Of a DNA stretch of 64,000 bases, positions 27,401 to 38,788 are shown one piece after another. Both the position numbers and the translations under genes were made by a program. This DNA comes from Pseudogulbenkiania ferrooxidans 2002. GTDB taxonomy: Bacteria > Pseudomonadota > Gammaproteobacteria > Burkholderiales > Chromobacteriaceae. The notes beneath the pieces were generated by a model that saw nothing but the letters and a program-made list of their open reading frames with translations, had not been told where the DNA came from and made no database searches. The stretch is from positions 270,318 through 334,317 of the forward strand of contig NZ_ACIS01000006.1 in NCBI RefSeq assembly GCF_000174355.1, read 5' to 3'. Numbering within the stretch: the first letter of the stretch is position 1; every line of letters begins with the position of its first letter.

Positions 27401-28794
27401 CCTTGATCGCGATCGTGCGCGGCCGGCTCGAAGGTCTGGGGCCGATGACCTGGCCGGCGTGCGCCGCCGCGCTGGGCGAAGACCCGGGTCGGGTGCAAGG
27501 CGCGCTGCTGGCGCTGGAAAACGAGGGCTTCGCGCTGCGCGGGCGCTTCACCGCCGAGGCGGCGGACGACGAATGGTGCGAGCGGAGGCTGTTGGCGCGC
27601 ATCCATCGCTACACCGTCAAGCAGCTGCGCGCCGAGATCGAGCCGGTGGCCGCGCGCGACTTCCTGCGCTTCCTGTTCGACTGGCAGCACGTGGCCGCGG
27701 ACTCGCGCATGGAAGGACAGGACGCGGTGGCGGCGGTGGCCACCCAGCTGGAAGGCTACGAGGCCCCGGCCGGCGCCTGGGAGACCGAGCTGCTGCCGGC
27801 GCGCATCCCGGCCTACGAGCCGGCCTGGCTGGACGACCTGTGCCTGGCCGGGCGCCTGTCGTGGGCGCGCCTGACGCCGCGCAGCGTTCAGCCGGACAAG
27901 GCCGGCAAGGGCGTGACGCCGGTGCGCACCACGCCGATCACGCTGTTCGCCCGGCGCAACGCCCAGCTCTGGACGCAGCTCGCCGCCACCCCGGACGCGC
28001 CGCCGCTCAGCGGGCGTGCCCAGGCGGTGGCCGACTGCATCCGCCAGCACGGCGCCTCGTTCTTCGATGAACTGCGCGACGGCACGCACTTGCTGGGGGT
28101 GCAGGTGGAAGAGGCGCTGGCCGAGCTGGTGGCGGTCGGGCTGGTGAATGCCGACAGCTTCGGCGGCCTGCGCGCGCTGCTGGTGCCGTCCGAGCGGCGC
28201 CGCCCCAGCGGCGGCAGCACGCGCCGACGCCACCACCGCACCGTGATGTTTGGCATGGAAGACGCCGGGCGCTGGGCGCTGGCACGGCGCGGCGCGGCTT
28301 CGGCCAACCTTGACGAGGCGCTCGAGCACGTCGCGCGTACCTTGCTGCGCCGCTACGGTGTGGTGTTCTGGCGCGTGCTGGAGCGCGAGGCCGACTGGCT
28401 GCCGCCGTGGCGCGACCTGCTGCGTGTGTACCGCCGGCTCGAAGCGCGCGGCGAAATCCGCGGCGGCCGCTTCGTCGCCGGTTTCTCCGGCGAGCAGTTC
28501 GCCCTGCCCGAGGCGGTGGGGCTGCTGCGCGAGGTGCGGCGCAAGCCGCCCACGGGCGAGTGGCTGTCGCTGTCCGGTGCCGACCCGCTCAACCTGGTCG
28601 GCATCCTGACGCCCGGACCCAAGCTCGCGGCGCTCACCGGCAACCGCGTGCTGTTCCGTGACGGCCTGCCGGTCGCCGTGTTCGCCGCCGGCGAGGTGCG
28701 TTACCTCGAAACCCTGGACGCGCAGGAGCAATGGAGCGCCCACAACGCGCTGTTGCGCCGCCACGTCCCCCCGATGCTGGCGGATTTTTCCTGA
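24460..28794 (+). CDS. lhr: Lhr-type ATP-dependent helicase
   Basis: 1444 residues with a GTG start. Walker A 'APTGSGKT' at 43-50 and 'DEIH' at 168-171 identify a superfamily-2 helicase; 'QRVGRSGH' is motif VI. The length and the large C-terminal extension fit full-length bacterial Lhr, a DNA/RNA helicase used in DNA repair (E. coli Lhr is 1538 residues). Residues up to ~600 are Lhr core with its winged-helix region; the rest is the Lhr-C domain. A 14-mer repeat copy lies in the 3' part. The antisense strand is open over the whole gene, an effect of its GC-rich codons. Confidence 0.93.
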   Translation: MNPLPFFHPAVARWFVATFATPTAAQAQAWPVIQSGRHVLIAAPTGSGKTLAAFLAAIDALVREGLSGGLPDETQVVYVSPLKALSNDIQKNLETPLAGIRDALAACGLPEVDIRTLVRTGDTPQAEREKMRHRPPHIVVTTPESLYVLLGSESGRRMLATTRTVIVDEIHALAPNKRGSHLALSLERLAALSGDKLVRVGLSATQKPIEEVARFLVGAAADGGRAPDCTIIDTGHARRRDLALEVPLSPLEAVMSGEVWQQVYDRLATLIDEHRTTLVFVNTRRLAERVTRHLSERLGETLVAAHHGSLAREARLDAEQRLKRGELRALVATASLELGIDIGDVDLVCQLGSPRSISAFLQRVGRSGHAVSGTPKGRLFPLSRDDLVECAALLDSVRRGELDYLIIPPQPLDVLAQQIVAEVAAQDWGEDALYQRLRRAWPYRALAPEDYAAVLAMLAEGYSTRRGRHGALIHHDAINRVLRGRRGARLTALTSGGTIPDTADYQVLLEPENHIIGTVNEDFAVESAAGDVFQLGNNSYRILRIERGTVRVEDAHGQPPSIPFWFGEAPGRSDALSQAVARLRAETAACLRHDPQGDTALGWLADDLGIGAPAARQLVDYLAAAHAALGCLPTLDTLVFERFFDAVGGMQLVIHSPYGSRVNRAWGLALRKRFCRKFNFELQAAATEDNIVLSLTTAHSFDLAEVARYLHSASARLVLIQALLDAPMFITRWRWVACIALALPRFRGGKKVPPQLMRMNAEDLITAIFPDQLACAENLVGEREIPDHPLVRQTLADCLTDAMDVDGFERLLAGLESGAIRVEARDLTEPSPLALEVLTAKPYAFLDDAPLEERRTQAVMSRRWLDPDTAADLGRLDPAAIARVREEAWPDPANADELHDALVWLSFVTTAEVAAQPGWGEWLAALAKQRRVARVQHDGAALWIAAERLSQFRTLWSGLKTQPAISPPEGEALRDWTPDTALIAIVRGRLEGLGPMTWPACAAALGEDPGRVQGALLALENEGFALRGRFTAEAADDEWCERRLLARIHRYTVKQLRAEIEPVAARDFLRFLFDWQHVAADSRMEGQDAVAAVATQLEGYEAPAGAWETELLPARIPAYEPAWLDDLCLAGRLSWARLTPRSVQPDKAGKGVTPVRTTPITLFARRNAQLWTQLAATPDAPPLSGRAQAVADCIRQHGASFFDELRDGTHLLGVQVEEALAELVAVGLVNADSFGGLRALLVPSERRRPSGGSTRRRHHRTVMFGMEDAGRWALARRGAASANLDEALEHVARTLLRRYGVVFWRVLEREADWLPPWRDLLRVYRRLEARGEIRGGRFVAGFSGEQFALPEAVGLLREVRRKPPTGEWLSLSGADPLNLVGILTPGPKLAALTGNRVLFRDGLPVAVFAAGEVRYLETLDAQEQWSAHNALLRRHVPPMLADFS
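28298..28311 (-). repeat. 14-mer repeat copy 3, inside lhr
   Basis: Perfect inverse copy (CTTCGGCCAACCTT on the plus strand), encoding Ala-Ser-Ala-Asn-Leu in the helicase. Confidence 0.85.
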
Positions 28795-28859
28795 CGCGGG
28801 AGCCGGCTTGAAAGCGGCGCCGTGAACGCCATTTACCCCCCATGGGAGGCATGAACACC

Positions 28860-29266
28860 ATGAGATCACGCGACCTGATGTCCTGGATGTGGGGCGACGC
28901 CCTGTCCCTGCTGGAGCAGGCCGAGCGGCTGCACTGCCAGTTCTTTCGCAGCGGCCCGGCGCGCGCACCCTGCCTCGAGCCGCCGATCGACGTGGTGGAG
29001 AGCGAGGACGCCATGATCGTCTACGTCGCCCTGCCGGGGGTGCCCGCGGCGGCCATCGTCGTGGCGTTCGAGCCGGGCGGGGTCACGGTGGCGGCGGAGC
29101 GGCGCTTCCCCGCCTCCCGGGCGGCCCATATCCACCGCATCGAAATTCCCTACGGACGCTTCGAGCGCCACATCCCTCTGCCCCTGCACATCCTCGAGCC
29201 GGCCCCGCCGGAACTGGCGGATGGTTGCCTGGTATTGACCTTCAGAAAAGTAAGGGAGGTTCCACG

Positions 29267-29270
<4 letters not shown>
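28860..29270 (+). CDS. Hsp20/alpha-crystallin small heat-shock protein
   Basis: 136 residues. The alpha-crystallin domain runs from 'EPPIDVVESEDAMIVYVALPG' through 'IHRIEIPYGRFERHIPLP' to 'GCLVLTFRK'. Such proteins hold unfolding proteins until refolding. ATG 28860 is chosen; GGGAGG ends ten bases before it but only one base before the alternative ATG 28851. It overlaps lon by ATGA, so the two are translated together. The C-terminal IxI anchor of many Hsp20 proteins is not visible, so its oligomers may be unusual. Confidence 0.88.
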
Positions 29271-31696
<2,426 letters not shown>

Positions 31697-31745
31697 TATT
31701 GCCCAGCTTGCAGGCGACATGGCCGGGCGTGCTGCGACAGGATTT

Positions 31746-31785
31746 GCCGGATGCGGCGCCACGTGGCGCCGCATCCGGCGGTTTG
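31746..31785 (+). terminator. Strong hairpin after lon
   Basis: A perfect 15-base stem GCCGGATGCGGCGCC / GGCGCCGCATCCGGC with an ACGT loop lies 50 bases after the lon stop. It lacks a long T-run (only GTTTGG), so it may work with Rho or as an mRNA-end stabiliser. Confidence 0.6.
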
Positions 31786-31828
31786 GTGCCCAAAGCAGCG
31801 GGGCGGGGCGGTGCTTCCCGCCTGGCGC

Positions 31829-32530
31829 TTACGGCACCATGTCGAAGAACAGCACCTCGGCCGCTGCGCCCTCGCTTAGCAGCAAGCGCGAGTCACCCTG
31901 TACCTTGACGCCATCGCCGGCCTGCAAGGGATAGCCGTCCAGTTTCACGCTGCCGCGCGCCACGTGGATATAGCCCAGACGCGGCGCCGTCTGCACCCAC
32001 TCGACCTGCTCCTCGCCGTCGATCAGCGCGCTGTAGAGCGCCACGTCCTGACGAATGCTCAGCGAGCCGTCGCGGCCGTCCGGCGATACCAGCAGGCGCA
32101 GCTTGCCGCGCTTTTCCTCGGTCTCGAAGCGGCGTTGCTGGTAGCTCGGACGCAGGCCGTTTTGCTCCGGCATCACCCAGATCTGTAGGAAATGCACCGG
32201 CTCCTGGTGCGAATGGTTGAATTCGCTATGGGCGATGCCGGTGCCGGCACTCATCAGCTGCACGTCGCCCGGCACGATCACCGAGCCGGTGCCCAGGGTG
32301 TCCTTGTGCTCCAGCGCACCTTCCAGCACATACGAGATGATCTCCATGTCGCGGTGGCCGTGGGTGGGAAAGCCGCTGCCGCCGGCCACGGTGTCGTCGT
32401 TGATGACCCGCAGCGGCCCCCAGCCCATGTGGTTGGGGTCGAAATAGCTGGCAAAGGAGAAGGTATGGTAGCTATTCAGCCAGCCGTGGTCGGCATGTCC
32501 CCGTTCGTTCGCTTTCCTGACGTTCAGCAT
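31829..32530 (-). CDS. Pirin-family bicupin (YhhW-type)
   Basis: 233 residues. Metal ligands His57, His59 ('PTHGHRD'), His101 and Glu103 ('GIAHSEFNH') are all present. E. coli YhhW of this family has quercetin 2,3-dioxygenase activity in vitro; the biological role of pirins is unsettled. Single gene. Its upstream region carries an inverted repeat that could be a regulator site. Confidence 0.92.
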   Translation of the reverse strand: MLNVRKANERGHADHGWLNSYHTFSFASYFDPNHMGWGPLRVINDDTVAGGSGFPTHGHRDMEIISYVLEGALEHKDTLGTGSVIVPGDVQLMSAGTGIAHSEFNHSHQEPVHFLQIWVMPEQNGLRPSYQQRRFETEEKRGKLRLLVSPDGRDGSLSIRQDVALYSALIDGEEQVEWVQTAPRLGYIHVARGSVKLDGYPLQAGDGVKVQGDSRLLLSEGAAAEVLFFDMVP

Positions 32531-32922
32531 GATCGGCTCCTGTTGGTGGGGCGGTATCGGCCCCGATTCATCATGGCTGTCAGTATGGGCGTTATTTTTT
32601 CGATTGAATAACGCAAAAAATACGGCTATTTGATCTGATTTTTAGATGTGTTGCGCCGCGCCCAAGCTGTGGCCCGGCGCTGCGCCTCGTCGCGCGGCAG
32701 GCCGGGCAGCGCAACCGTGAGTTCGACTTCGCTGCCGAACCCGTCCGGGAGGGTGCCGCTTTGCGCGTGCCTTGCCAGGCGGCAGCGCCGGCGCGCCGGG
32801 AACGTTATGCGCCGATCACAATCTATGCAAGTAGCGATGCCGTCAGCTAAGTCTTAGACTGGGATGGATTGGAGATGTCCGTCACCCGGCGTTTTGCACC
32901 ACAGCTCAAGGAAAGGACTTTG
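32531..32922. other. 392-base intergenic region with an inverted repeat
   Basis: Contains the GCGTTATT...AATAACGC inverted repeat at 32589-32614 in an AT-rich island, then GC-rich DNA without a convincing gene. A 69-codon frame at 32648-32857 has no family features and is not called. Confidence 0.45.
32589..32614. promoter_or_regulatory. Inverted repeat upstream of the pirin gene
   Basis: Arms GCGTTATT and AATAACGC separated by 10 bases, in AT-rich DNA 59 bases upstream of the pirin start codon. This could be an operator; the responsible regulator is not known. Confidence 0.4.
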
Positions 32923-33351
32923 ATGAAAAAGCTCTTGCTAGCCTCGCTATTCGCCGCGGCAACCTCCTCGGCGCTGGCTGCCGATGTCGGGGTATCGATC
33001 AGCATCGGCGATCCTAATTTCTACGGCCAGATCGACATCGGCAACTTCCCGCGGCCTGCCGTCATCTATGCGGAACCCGTCATCATCCGGCGCTCGCCCG
33101 TGGTGTATGAACCGATCTACCTGCGCGTTCCCCCTGGCCATGCCAAGCACTGGCGCCAGCACTGCGCCGAATACCGCGCCTGCGGCCGGCCGGTGTATTT
33201 CGTGCGGGACGAGTGGTACAACGACGTCTACGCGCCACGCTACCGTCGGCACGACTACGACCGCCGCGATGGCCGCCGCGACGAGCGCCGTTACCCCGGT
33301 AACGAGCACGGCCACGGCCATGGCAAGGGGAAATGGCAAGAGGACCGCTAA
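32923..33351 (+). CDS. Small secreted protein of unknown function (His/Arg-rich tail)
   Basis: 142 residues. A clear signal peptide ('MKKLLLASLFAAATSSALAA', cleaved near 20-21) gives a periplasmic or secreted protein. The middle has two cysteines ('HCAEYRACGRPVYFV') likely to form a disulphide; the tail is rich in Arg, Asp and His (GHGHGKGK), which may bind metals. Similar small 'VPPGHAKHW' proteins occur in betaproteobacteria without known function. ATG 32923 has AAAGGA upstream; an earlier frame extension lacks a signal sequence. A terminator follows directly. Confidence 0.8.
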   Translation: MKKLLLASLFAAATSSALAADVGVSISIGDPNFYGQIDIGNFPRPAVIYAEPVIIRRSPVVYEPIYLRVPPGHAKHWRQHCAEYRACGRPVYFVRDEWYNDVYAPRYRRHDYDRRDGRRDERRYPGNEHGHGHGKGKWQEDR

Positions 33352-33361
33352 CCCCGCCGAA

Positions 33362-33392
33362 AACACCCGCTCGCTCGCAGCGGGTGTTCTTT
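33362..33392 (+). terminator. Intrinsic terminator of the small secreted-protein gene
   Basis: Nine-base stem AACACCCGC / GCGGGTGTT with a nine-base loop and then CTTT. It follows the stop codon by ten bases. Confidence 0.72.
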
Positions 33393-33559
33393 AACGCCCC
33401 ATTTCGCTTTGCTCACGACCACCTCGCGACACGACGTCTCCGCGGCCGCCATCCCGGCACCGCATCCGGACCGCATCGTCAGGTGGCGTTGCCCATGCTT
33501 GTCGCCGCCCGTGGGTCACCTCGGGCGCGGCGGCGAGCTTGCAGCCTTCTCCTGACCCG

Positions 33560-33589
33560 TTGCTGTGGGTGATCCAATCAGGGTATAAC
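33560..33589 (+). promoter_or_regulatory. Likely sigma-70 promoter of the FUSC transporter gene
   Basis: TTGCTG at 33560-33565 and TATAAC at 33584-33589 are 18 bases apart. The gene starts about 100 bases downstream. Confidence 0.5.
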
Positions 33590-33692
33590 CCAACGAACCA
33601 AGAACAACCCGGACGAGGGTGTCGCGGCCGCTGCCCGGACGGATGTCCTCCGCCGTCGTACCCGGCGCCAGGGTGGCCGATTGATATTGACC

Positions 33693-35888
33693 ATGCAGAT
33701 ACCCCCCTCATTTTTGCGCCGCCACCAGGCCATCCTGCGCGTTGCGTTCAGCTATTACGTGGCCAACGGCCTGTCGGCGGCGCTGGGCCTGTTGCTGATA
33801 TCGGGCGTGGTGCATCTGACGCTGGGCGCGTTTGCCGCCTCCGCCGCGTCCGTCGGCGTCATCGTCTGCATTCCGCCCGACCAGGCCGGTCCCAAGCGCG
33901 GGAAATTCTTCCATCTGTTGCCGGCGGCGCTGATCGGCGTGCCGCTGTTCTTCGGCGTGCAAGTGCTGCATGCCTCGCCGCTTTACCTGGGGCTGCTGCT
34001 GGTGCCGGCCAGCTTCATCGCCTTTCTCGCCGCGGCATGGGGCAAGCGCGGCCTGCCGATCTCGATTTCAGCCATGTTCGCAATGGTGTTCTCGATGGCG
34101 GCGCCGGCCCACAGCCACAGCGCCACGGCGCTCAGCAGCACCCTGTATTTCGCCCTGGGAGCCGGGGCGTACGTGGTGTACGCCACGCTTGCCCACGCCT
34201 TGCTCAACCCGTTCTACCGCGTGCAGATGTTGGCCGAAACCTTGCTGGCGCTGGGCACGCTGATGCGCACCCAGGCGCAGCAATTCGCCCCGGCGGGCCG
34301 TGGCGAGGAGGGCGGCCGCATGCCCCTGATCGGGCGCCTGCTGCGCGAGCAGGCGGCGCTGGCCGACCAGCTGCAAGCGGCGCGCGACATCCTGCTCGAA
34401 TCGCCGCGCACCGCGCGCCGGCAGCAGTTGGCGGGCATGCTGATGCAGGCACTGGAAATGCGCGACCACCTGCTCGCCTGCGAACTCGATCTCGATACGC
34501 TGAAGACGCATCCCGGCCACGCCCTGGTGCTGGACGAGCTGCGCGAGGTGCTCAACGCCCTGGCCGACGAAATCGACGCGCTGGCCGATGCCATGCTCTA
34601 CCGGCGCCAACCGGCGCTGTTTGCCAGCCATCGCCCGCGGCTGGCGGCCCTGCATTGGGCGGAGGAGGAGGCGGCGTTGCCGGACGCCGTTGCCACGCCG
34701 TCGCCGGCGGTGCTGGCACGCGGCCTGGCCAACCGTATCGGCAACATGAACGACGAAACCCTGCGCCTGATCGCGCTGGCGCGCGGCGAGGCCGAGCCCG
34801 ACCTCGACGTGGTGCGGGCCGCCTGGCGGATGTTCGTGAGCCCGACTGCCTGGTCGTGGCGGCCGTTCACCGCCTTGTGGCGCTGGGATGCGCCGCCGCT
34901 GCGCCACGCCATCCGCGCCGCGCTCGCCATCGGCAGCGCCTACGCCCTGTCGCTGGCACTGCCGTGGGGGACGCACGACTACTGGATTTTGCTCACCATC
35001 GTGGTGGTGCTGCGCGGCAGCTTCGCCCAGACCCTGGAGCGGCGTGACAGCCGCGTGGCGGGCACCCTGCTCGGGTGCCTGCTGGCCGGGGCCTTGCTGG
35101 CGACACATGCGCCGCCGTTGCTGCTGCTGGTGGTCGTGACGCTGGCGCAGGCGGTGGCGCACGCCTTCGCCATCAAGCGCTATCTCATCACCGCCGTGGC
35201 CGCCACCGTGCTGGGCCTGGTGCAGGCGCACCTGCTCAATGCCGGCAGCAGCCCGGCGTTTGCCGTGGTCGAGCGCATCGCCGACACGCTGCTGGGGGTC
35301 GCCATCGCGTGGTCGTTCAGCTACGTGCTGCCTTCCTGGGAGCGTACCCAGATTCCCAAGCTGGTGGCGCGCACCATGGCGGCCCAGGCGCGCCACGCTC
35401 GCGTGGCGCTGGGGCTGGGGCAATTGCAGTCGGTGGACAACGAGCCGGAACTGGAATGGCGGCTGGCCCGGCGCGAGGCCTACGACAGCCTCTCCGCCCT
35501 GGTTCAGGCCACCCAGCGCTCGCTCGCCGAACCGCGCGCGGTGCGCCCGGCACTGGAGCCGCTGGGCCGCTTGCTGGCGCACAGCTACCAGTTGCTGGCC
35601 CAGCTCACCGCCGTCAAGAGCATGTTGCTGATGCGGCGCGAGCGCCTCAACCTGGAGCAGGTCCGCCCGGCCTTGCAGCAAGCGGCCGCCAGCATCGGCG
35701 ATGCCCTGGCGGGCAGCCAGGCCATGAGCACCATCCCGGAGGCGCTGCTTCCGGAGCCGGCGGCCTTGCCCGATCCGTTTGTGCATGACCTCAGCCTGTG
35801 GCTGCTGCGCCGGCTGGACCTGGCCGTGGGTATCTCGCTGCAATTGCGCGACGACGCTCGCCACGCGCTGCGCCAGCCTCCCGCGTAG
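33693..35888 (+). CDS. FUSC/YccS-family inner-membrane transporter
   Basis: 731 residues with two sets of about five or six membrane helices (residues ~15-180 and ~400-540) separated by a long soluble region. This is the layout of YccS/YhfK and the fusaric-acid-resistance family. 'WGTHDYWILLTIVVVLRGSFAQTLERRDSRVAGTLLGC' is the family hallmark in the second half. Probably exports aromatic acids or similar; substrate unknown. ATG 33693 is chosen; a TTG at 33681 is possible. No membrane-fusion partner is beside it. Confidence 0.88.
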   Translation: MQIPPSFLRRHQAILRVAFSYYVANGLSAALGLLLISGVVHLTLGAFAASAASVGVIVCIPPDQAGPKRGKFFHLLPAALIGVPLFFGVQVLHASPLYLGLLLVPASFIAFLAAAWGKRGLPISISAMFAMVFSMAAPAHSHSATALSSTLYFALGAGAYVVYATLAHALLNPFYRVQMLAETLLALGTLMRTQAQQFAPAGRGEEGGRMPLIGRLLREQAALADQLQAARDILLESPRTARRQQLAGMLMQALEMRDHLLACELDLDTLKTHPGHALVLDELREVLNALADEIDALADAMLYRRQPALFASHRPRLAALHWAEEEAALPDAVATPSPAVLARGLANRIGNMNDETLRLIALARGEAEPDLDVVRAAWRMFVSPTAWSWRPFTALWRWDAPPLRHAIRAALAIGSAYALSLALPWGTHDYWILLTIVVVLRGSFAQTLERRDSRVAGTLLGCLLAGALLATHAPPLLLLVVVTLAQAVAHAFAIKRYLITAVAATVLGLVQAHLLNAGSSPAFAVVERIADTLLGVAIAWSFSYVLPSWERTQIPKLVARTMAAQARHARVALGLGQLQSVDNEPELEWRLARREAYDSLSALVQATQRSLAEPRAVRPALEPLGRLLAHSYQLLAQLTAVKSMLLMRRERLNLEQVRPALQQAAASIGDALAGSQAMSTIPEALLPEPAALPDPFVHDLSLWLLRRLDLAVGISLQLRDDARHALRQPPA

Positions 35889-35927
35889 CGCCTGCCGGCA
35901 GCGGCCGTCCGCTGGGGCAGGACCGTG

Positions 35928-37466
35928 TCAGCGCCGCCGCTTGGCGGCGTCGGGGCGACGCCAGAAGACCGGGGTGTTTTGCAGCCGTTTCAGCACGCCG
36001 GGCAGCTGCTGTTCGGCGTGGTGGGCGCCGTGGGCGAGCCAGCCGGCCACCAGGCCTCCGGCATGTTGAAGTGCGGCATCCTTGGCCAGGGTCTGCGCCA
36101 GCAGGGCCTGCGCCGCCACGCTGTCGTTCATGTCGCCGAGGATTTGCTGCAGGGCCTGCAGCCGCTCCAGGTAGCGTGCCACGCGCTTGGGCGGGTAGAG
36201 CGGGGAGAAAAACTCGGCGCTGTAACGCAGTTTCTTGGCGCGTTTGCGCAGCTCGTGGCGCTGTTCCTGGCTCAGCGCGGCCCAGTCGCGGGCGAGGCGG
36301 GCAAACGGCCGCCAGCGTTGCTGCAAGGCGCGGCGGGCGAAGTCGCGCAGTGGCAGCGTGTTGCCCTTGGGACGGGGCGCCGGCTGATTCAGCCAGGCCA
36401 GGAGGCGCAGCTGCAAGCGGCCGTGGCGGGACGAGATCACGGCGGCATGCGCCTCGCGGCGGCACCTTTCGCGTTGGCCTAGCAGGGCGGCTTTGAGGGG
36501 GGCGAAATCGGCATCCGGCGCCAGGGCGGCTTCGATGCCGGGCAGCGTCTCGCCCAGGAACACGTCCAGATCCCGCACCCGGCCCAGCTGGGTGGCCAAC
36601 CACTGCACGTCCGTCATGATGCCCTGCCATTCGTCGCCGGCAGTGAGCGGGGCGAAGGCCTTCCGGGCCGAACGCAGCCGGCGTAAGGCCACGCGCGCTT
36701 GATGGACGCACTCCATGTCGTCGTGATCGAGCAGGCCCGGCATGTTGGCCTGTAGGTGGCGCAGGGTTTCCTGCACGACCATCTTGAGGGCGCGATGCGG
36801 CGTTTGTTTGCCCCGCAGCGGCGGTAGCCGCGCCTTTGACGCGGCCGGCAACGCGGCGTTGCGGCACAAGGCATAGCCGCGCTCGGCCTTGCTTTGCGGG
36901 TCGGGGATCAAGGGCAGGGTGCTGGCCATCTGCAGTGCCAGATCAAACACGGCCTGGACGTGGCCCTGTTTCAGCTCGATCTCGACCTCGTTGAGTTTCA
37001 TGCTCCGGGCCTGACCCTGGATCGTGCCCTGGTCCAGGCACACTTCCAAAATGTTGCCCCCGGCGTCGCGCAGCATCCAGCGGGTGCGCTTGATGTCGGT
37101 GCGGAACAGCGGCGCGAGCGCGCCGGCGACGTCCTCCCGGGTCAACAGCTGCCGGATCGTGCGCTCGGCAATCCGCTCCGGTTCGAGGGCTTCCCCGCTG
37201 ACCTCCGTTTCCAGTTCCTGGCGCCGGTGCAGACCGCCACCCGCTTGTTCGCCCAGCTTCACTGTCTGCAGCCAGCGGTCGCCGACGCGGCGCAGCCGCA
37301 GCCCGATATCGCGTTGCGCCAAGGCCAGGGTGGGCGTGTCGTAGTAGATGCTGAGCAACTGTTCGGTGGCCGGGGCAGCAGCCTCGGCATGTTGCGCCAT
37401 CCAGCGCCGGAACGCGGCATTCCGGTTGGGGGGGAGCCGAAGCTTGAGTTCGGTTTCTAGCGCCAT
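35928..37466 (-). CDS. CYTH-CHAD domain protein (inorganic triphosphatase type)
   Basis: 512 residues. An N-terminal CYTH domain begins with the ExExK motif (Glu4, Glu6, Lys8 in 'ETELKL'), forming the tunnel that binds triphosphate and metal. The C-terminal CHAD domain (about 220-500) has the conserved histidines and positive residues ('CVHQARVALRRLRSARK', 'LRKRAKKLRYSAEFF'), which bind polyphosphate. E. coli YgiF of this architecture hydrolyses tripolyphosphate. The start at 37466 is preferred over one at 37502, which lies beside the MITE. A role in polyphosphate turnover is an inference from the family. Confidence 0.9.
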   Translation of the reverse strand: MALETELKLRLPPNRNAAFRRWMAQHAEAAAPATEQLLSIYYDTPTLALAQRDIGLRLRRVGDRWLQTVKLGEQAGGGLHRRQELETEVSGEALEPERIAERTIRQLLTREDVAGALAPLFRTDIKRTRWMLRDAGGNILEVCLDQGTIQGQARSMKLNEVEIELKQGHVQAVFDLALQMASTLPLIPDPQSKAERGYALCRNAALPAASKARLPPLRGKQTPHRALKMVVQETLRHLQANMPGLLDHDDMECVHQARVALRRLRSARKAFAPLTAGDEWQGIMTDVQWLATQLGRVRDLDVFLGETLPGIEAALAPDADFAPLKAALLGQRERCRREAHAAVISSRHGRLQLRLLAWLNQPAPRPKGNTLPLRDFARRALQQRWRPFARLARDWAALSQEQRHELRKRAKKLRYSAEFFSPLYPPKRVARYLERLQALQQILGDMNDSVAAQALLAQTLAKDAALQHAGGLVAGWLAHGAHHAEQQLPGVLKRLQNTPVFWRRPDAAKRRR

Positions 37467-37972
37467 CGGCAACGGCTTTCTCGTCAATCGGAGTGGGGGC
37501 ATCCTGAATCTTAGAACCTGTTCACGATCTTGCTGCGCATCCCTGATCGGGGCTCATGTGCACTGCGTGCGAATCTATCGCTGAGCCAATCACTGCGTGC
37601 CAATCTTCGATTGGCTCAGCGAGAGATTGGCACGCAGCGATTCGCTCAGCGATCGGGAATCCTCATGTACTCCAGTACATTCCGGTTCCTGCGCTGCTCT
37701 TCACCCCGCTGAGGGCTGCTCGCGACAGATCGTGAACAGGTTCTTAGGCGAGGCGCGCGTGGCATGGCGGGCAGAACGTTGCGGAAGAGGGGGGCGGGTC
37801 GCGGCTCGGCGCGGGGCGCCTGTACTTCCGGGCGGCGAAGCGTTATAGCTGAAATGCCGTCCCGGCCGAGGGGGCAGGGGCATGGCGGGTTGTAGGCTTG
37901 TGCGGCGGGCTCGTCACCCGGCAGGTCGGCCTGTCGCACGCCGAGACGAGCCAACAATGCGGATGGTTTTTC
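37467..37972. other. 506-base intergenic region containing a MITE
   Basis: Divergent gap between the CYTH-CHAD gene and the cell-wall operon. A 237-base MITE-like element fills 37511-37747. The remaining 225 bases have no convincing gene and no clear promoter, although the operon's promoter must be here. Confidence 0.5.
37511..37747. mobile_element. MITE-like element with 20-base inverted ends and internal hairpins
   Basis: The ends TTAGAACCTGTTCACGATCT (37511-37530) and the complement of 37728-37747 match at 19 of 20 bases. Taking GAACCTG as the end, TTA flanks both sides, like the TNA target duplications of IS5-type elements. Inside, GCTGAGCCAATC (37580-37591) pairs with 37609-37620 and TGCGTGCCAATCT (37594-37606) pairs with 37624-37636, so the two stems interlock. 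A further palindrome ATGTACT-CC-AGTACAT lies at 37665-37680. No transposase is encoded. Confidence 0.75.
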
Positions 37973-38788
37973 ATGACTCAGCGACTACGGCGCCTTGTCT
38001 GGCGGTACGGTGTACTCGCCGCACTGGCCGGCCCGGCCATGGCGAGCCAGGCGGAATGGCGTGTGCCGATTCTGGTCTACCACCGTTTCGCCGCCACCGT
38101 GACTGATAGCATGACGGTTCGCAGCTCCACCTTCGAGGACCATCTGCGCGTGCTGCGCAGCCAGGGTTACTCGGTGATTCCGCTACACGATCTGATCGAC
38201 TACCTCTATGGGCGCCGTGCCGGTTTGCCGGCCAAGGCGGTGGTGATGACCGCCGATGACGGCCATCGCTCGGTGTATCAGGTGATGTACCCGCTGGCGC
38301 AGCGCTACCGGGTGCCGGTGACGCTGTTCATCTATCCGAGCGCCATTTCCAACGCCCGCTACGCGCTGACCTGGGACGAGTTGCGCCGCATGCAGCAAAG
38401 CGGCGGGTTCGATGTCCAGTCGCACAGCTATTGGCATCCGAATTTCCTGCAGGAGCGGCGGCGCCTGAGCCCAGAGGCGTATCGGCAACTGGTGAGGCAG
38501 CAACTGCTGCGACCCAGGCAGGTGATAGAAAAGCAGCTGGGGCACAAGGTGGACCTGCTGGCGTGGCCGTTCGGCCTCTACGACGCCGAGTTGATGCAGG
38601 AGGCGCAAACCGCCGGCTACCTGGCGGCGTTCTCGCTCGAGGCGCGGCCGGTGACGTGGCGGGACTCCCTGTGGGCGCTGCCTCGTCTGCTGATGGTGGA
38701 TGCCTACGACGCCAAAACCTTCGCGGCGCTGTTGAAAAAGAACAGCCAGCCCGAGCCGTCCGCCTCTCACGCCGGGTCGCGGCCATGA
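37973..38788 (+). CDS. Polysaccharide deacetylase (NodB-type), secreted
   Basis: 271 residues. A hydrophobic N-terminus ending near 'AMASQAEW' suggests export. 'MTADDGHRS' around 92-100 corresponds to the TFDDG metal motif of NodB domains but has Ala-Asp-Asp where Phe-Asp-Asp is usual. His151 and His155 ('SHSYWHPN') complete the metal site. It would remove N-acetyl groups from a cell-envelope glycan. ATG 37973 has GGATGG upstream. Its stop overlaps the next start (ATGA), so it begins a three-gene coupled operon. Confidence 0.84.
   Translation: MTQRLRRLVWRYGVLAALAGPAMASQAEWRVPILVYHRFAATVTDSMTVRSSTFEDHLRVLRSQGYSVIPLHDLIDYLYGRRAGLPAKAVVMTADDGHRSVYQVMYPLAQRYRVPVTLFIYPSAISNARYALTWDELRRMQQSGGFDVQSHSYWHPNFLQERRRLSPEAYRQLVRQQLLRPRQVIEKQLGHKVDLLAWPFGLYDAELMQEAQTAGYLAAFSLEARPVTWRDSLWALPRLLMVDAYDAKTFAALLKKNSQPEPSASHAGSRP

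Larger units (their letters stand above)
33352..33692. other. 341-base region: terminator and a likely promoter
   Basis: Holds the terminator of the secreted-protein gene at its left end and a good promoter candidate at 33560-33589 for the FUSC transporter at its right. The middle is GC-rich DNA in which I see nothing else. Confidence 0.5.

Noticed and set aside
22543..28968. A single minus-strand frame open for more than 2,100 codons, opposite the whole lhr gene
   Set aside because: Only its last 297 codons look like a protein (the EamA exporter). The rest is the low-complexity antisense of GC-rich lhr codons.
32648..32857. 69-codon frame downstream of the pirin control region
   Set aside because: Arg/Ser-rich, no recognisable features and no ribosome-binding site. 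Shadow of GC-rich DNA.
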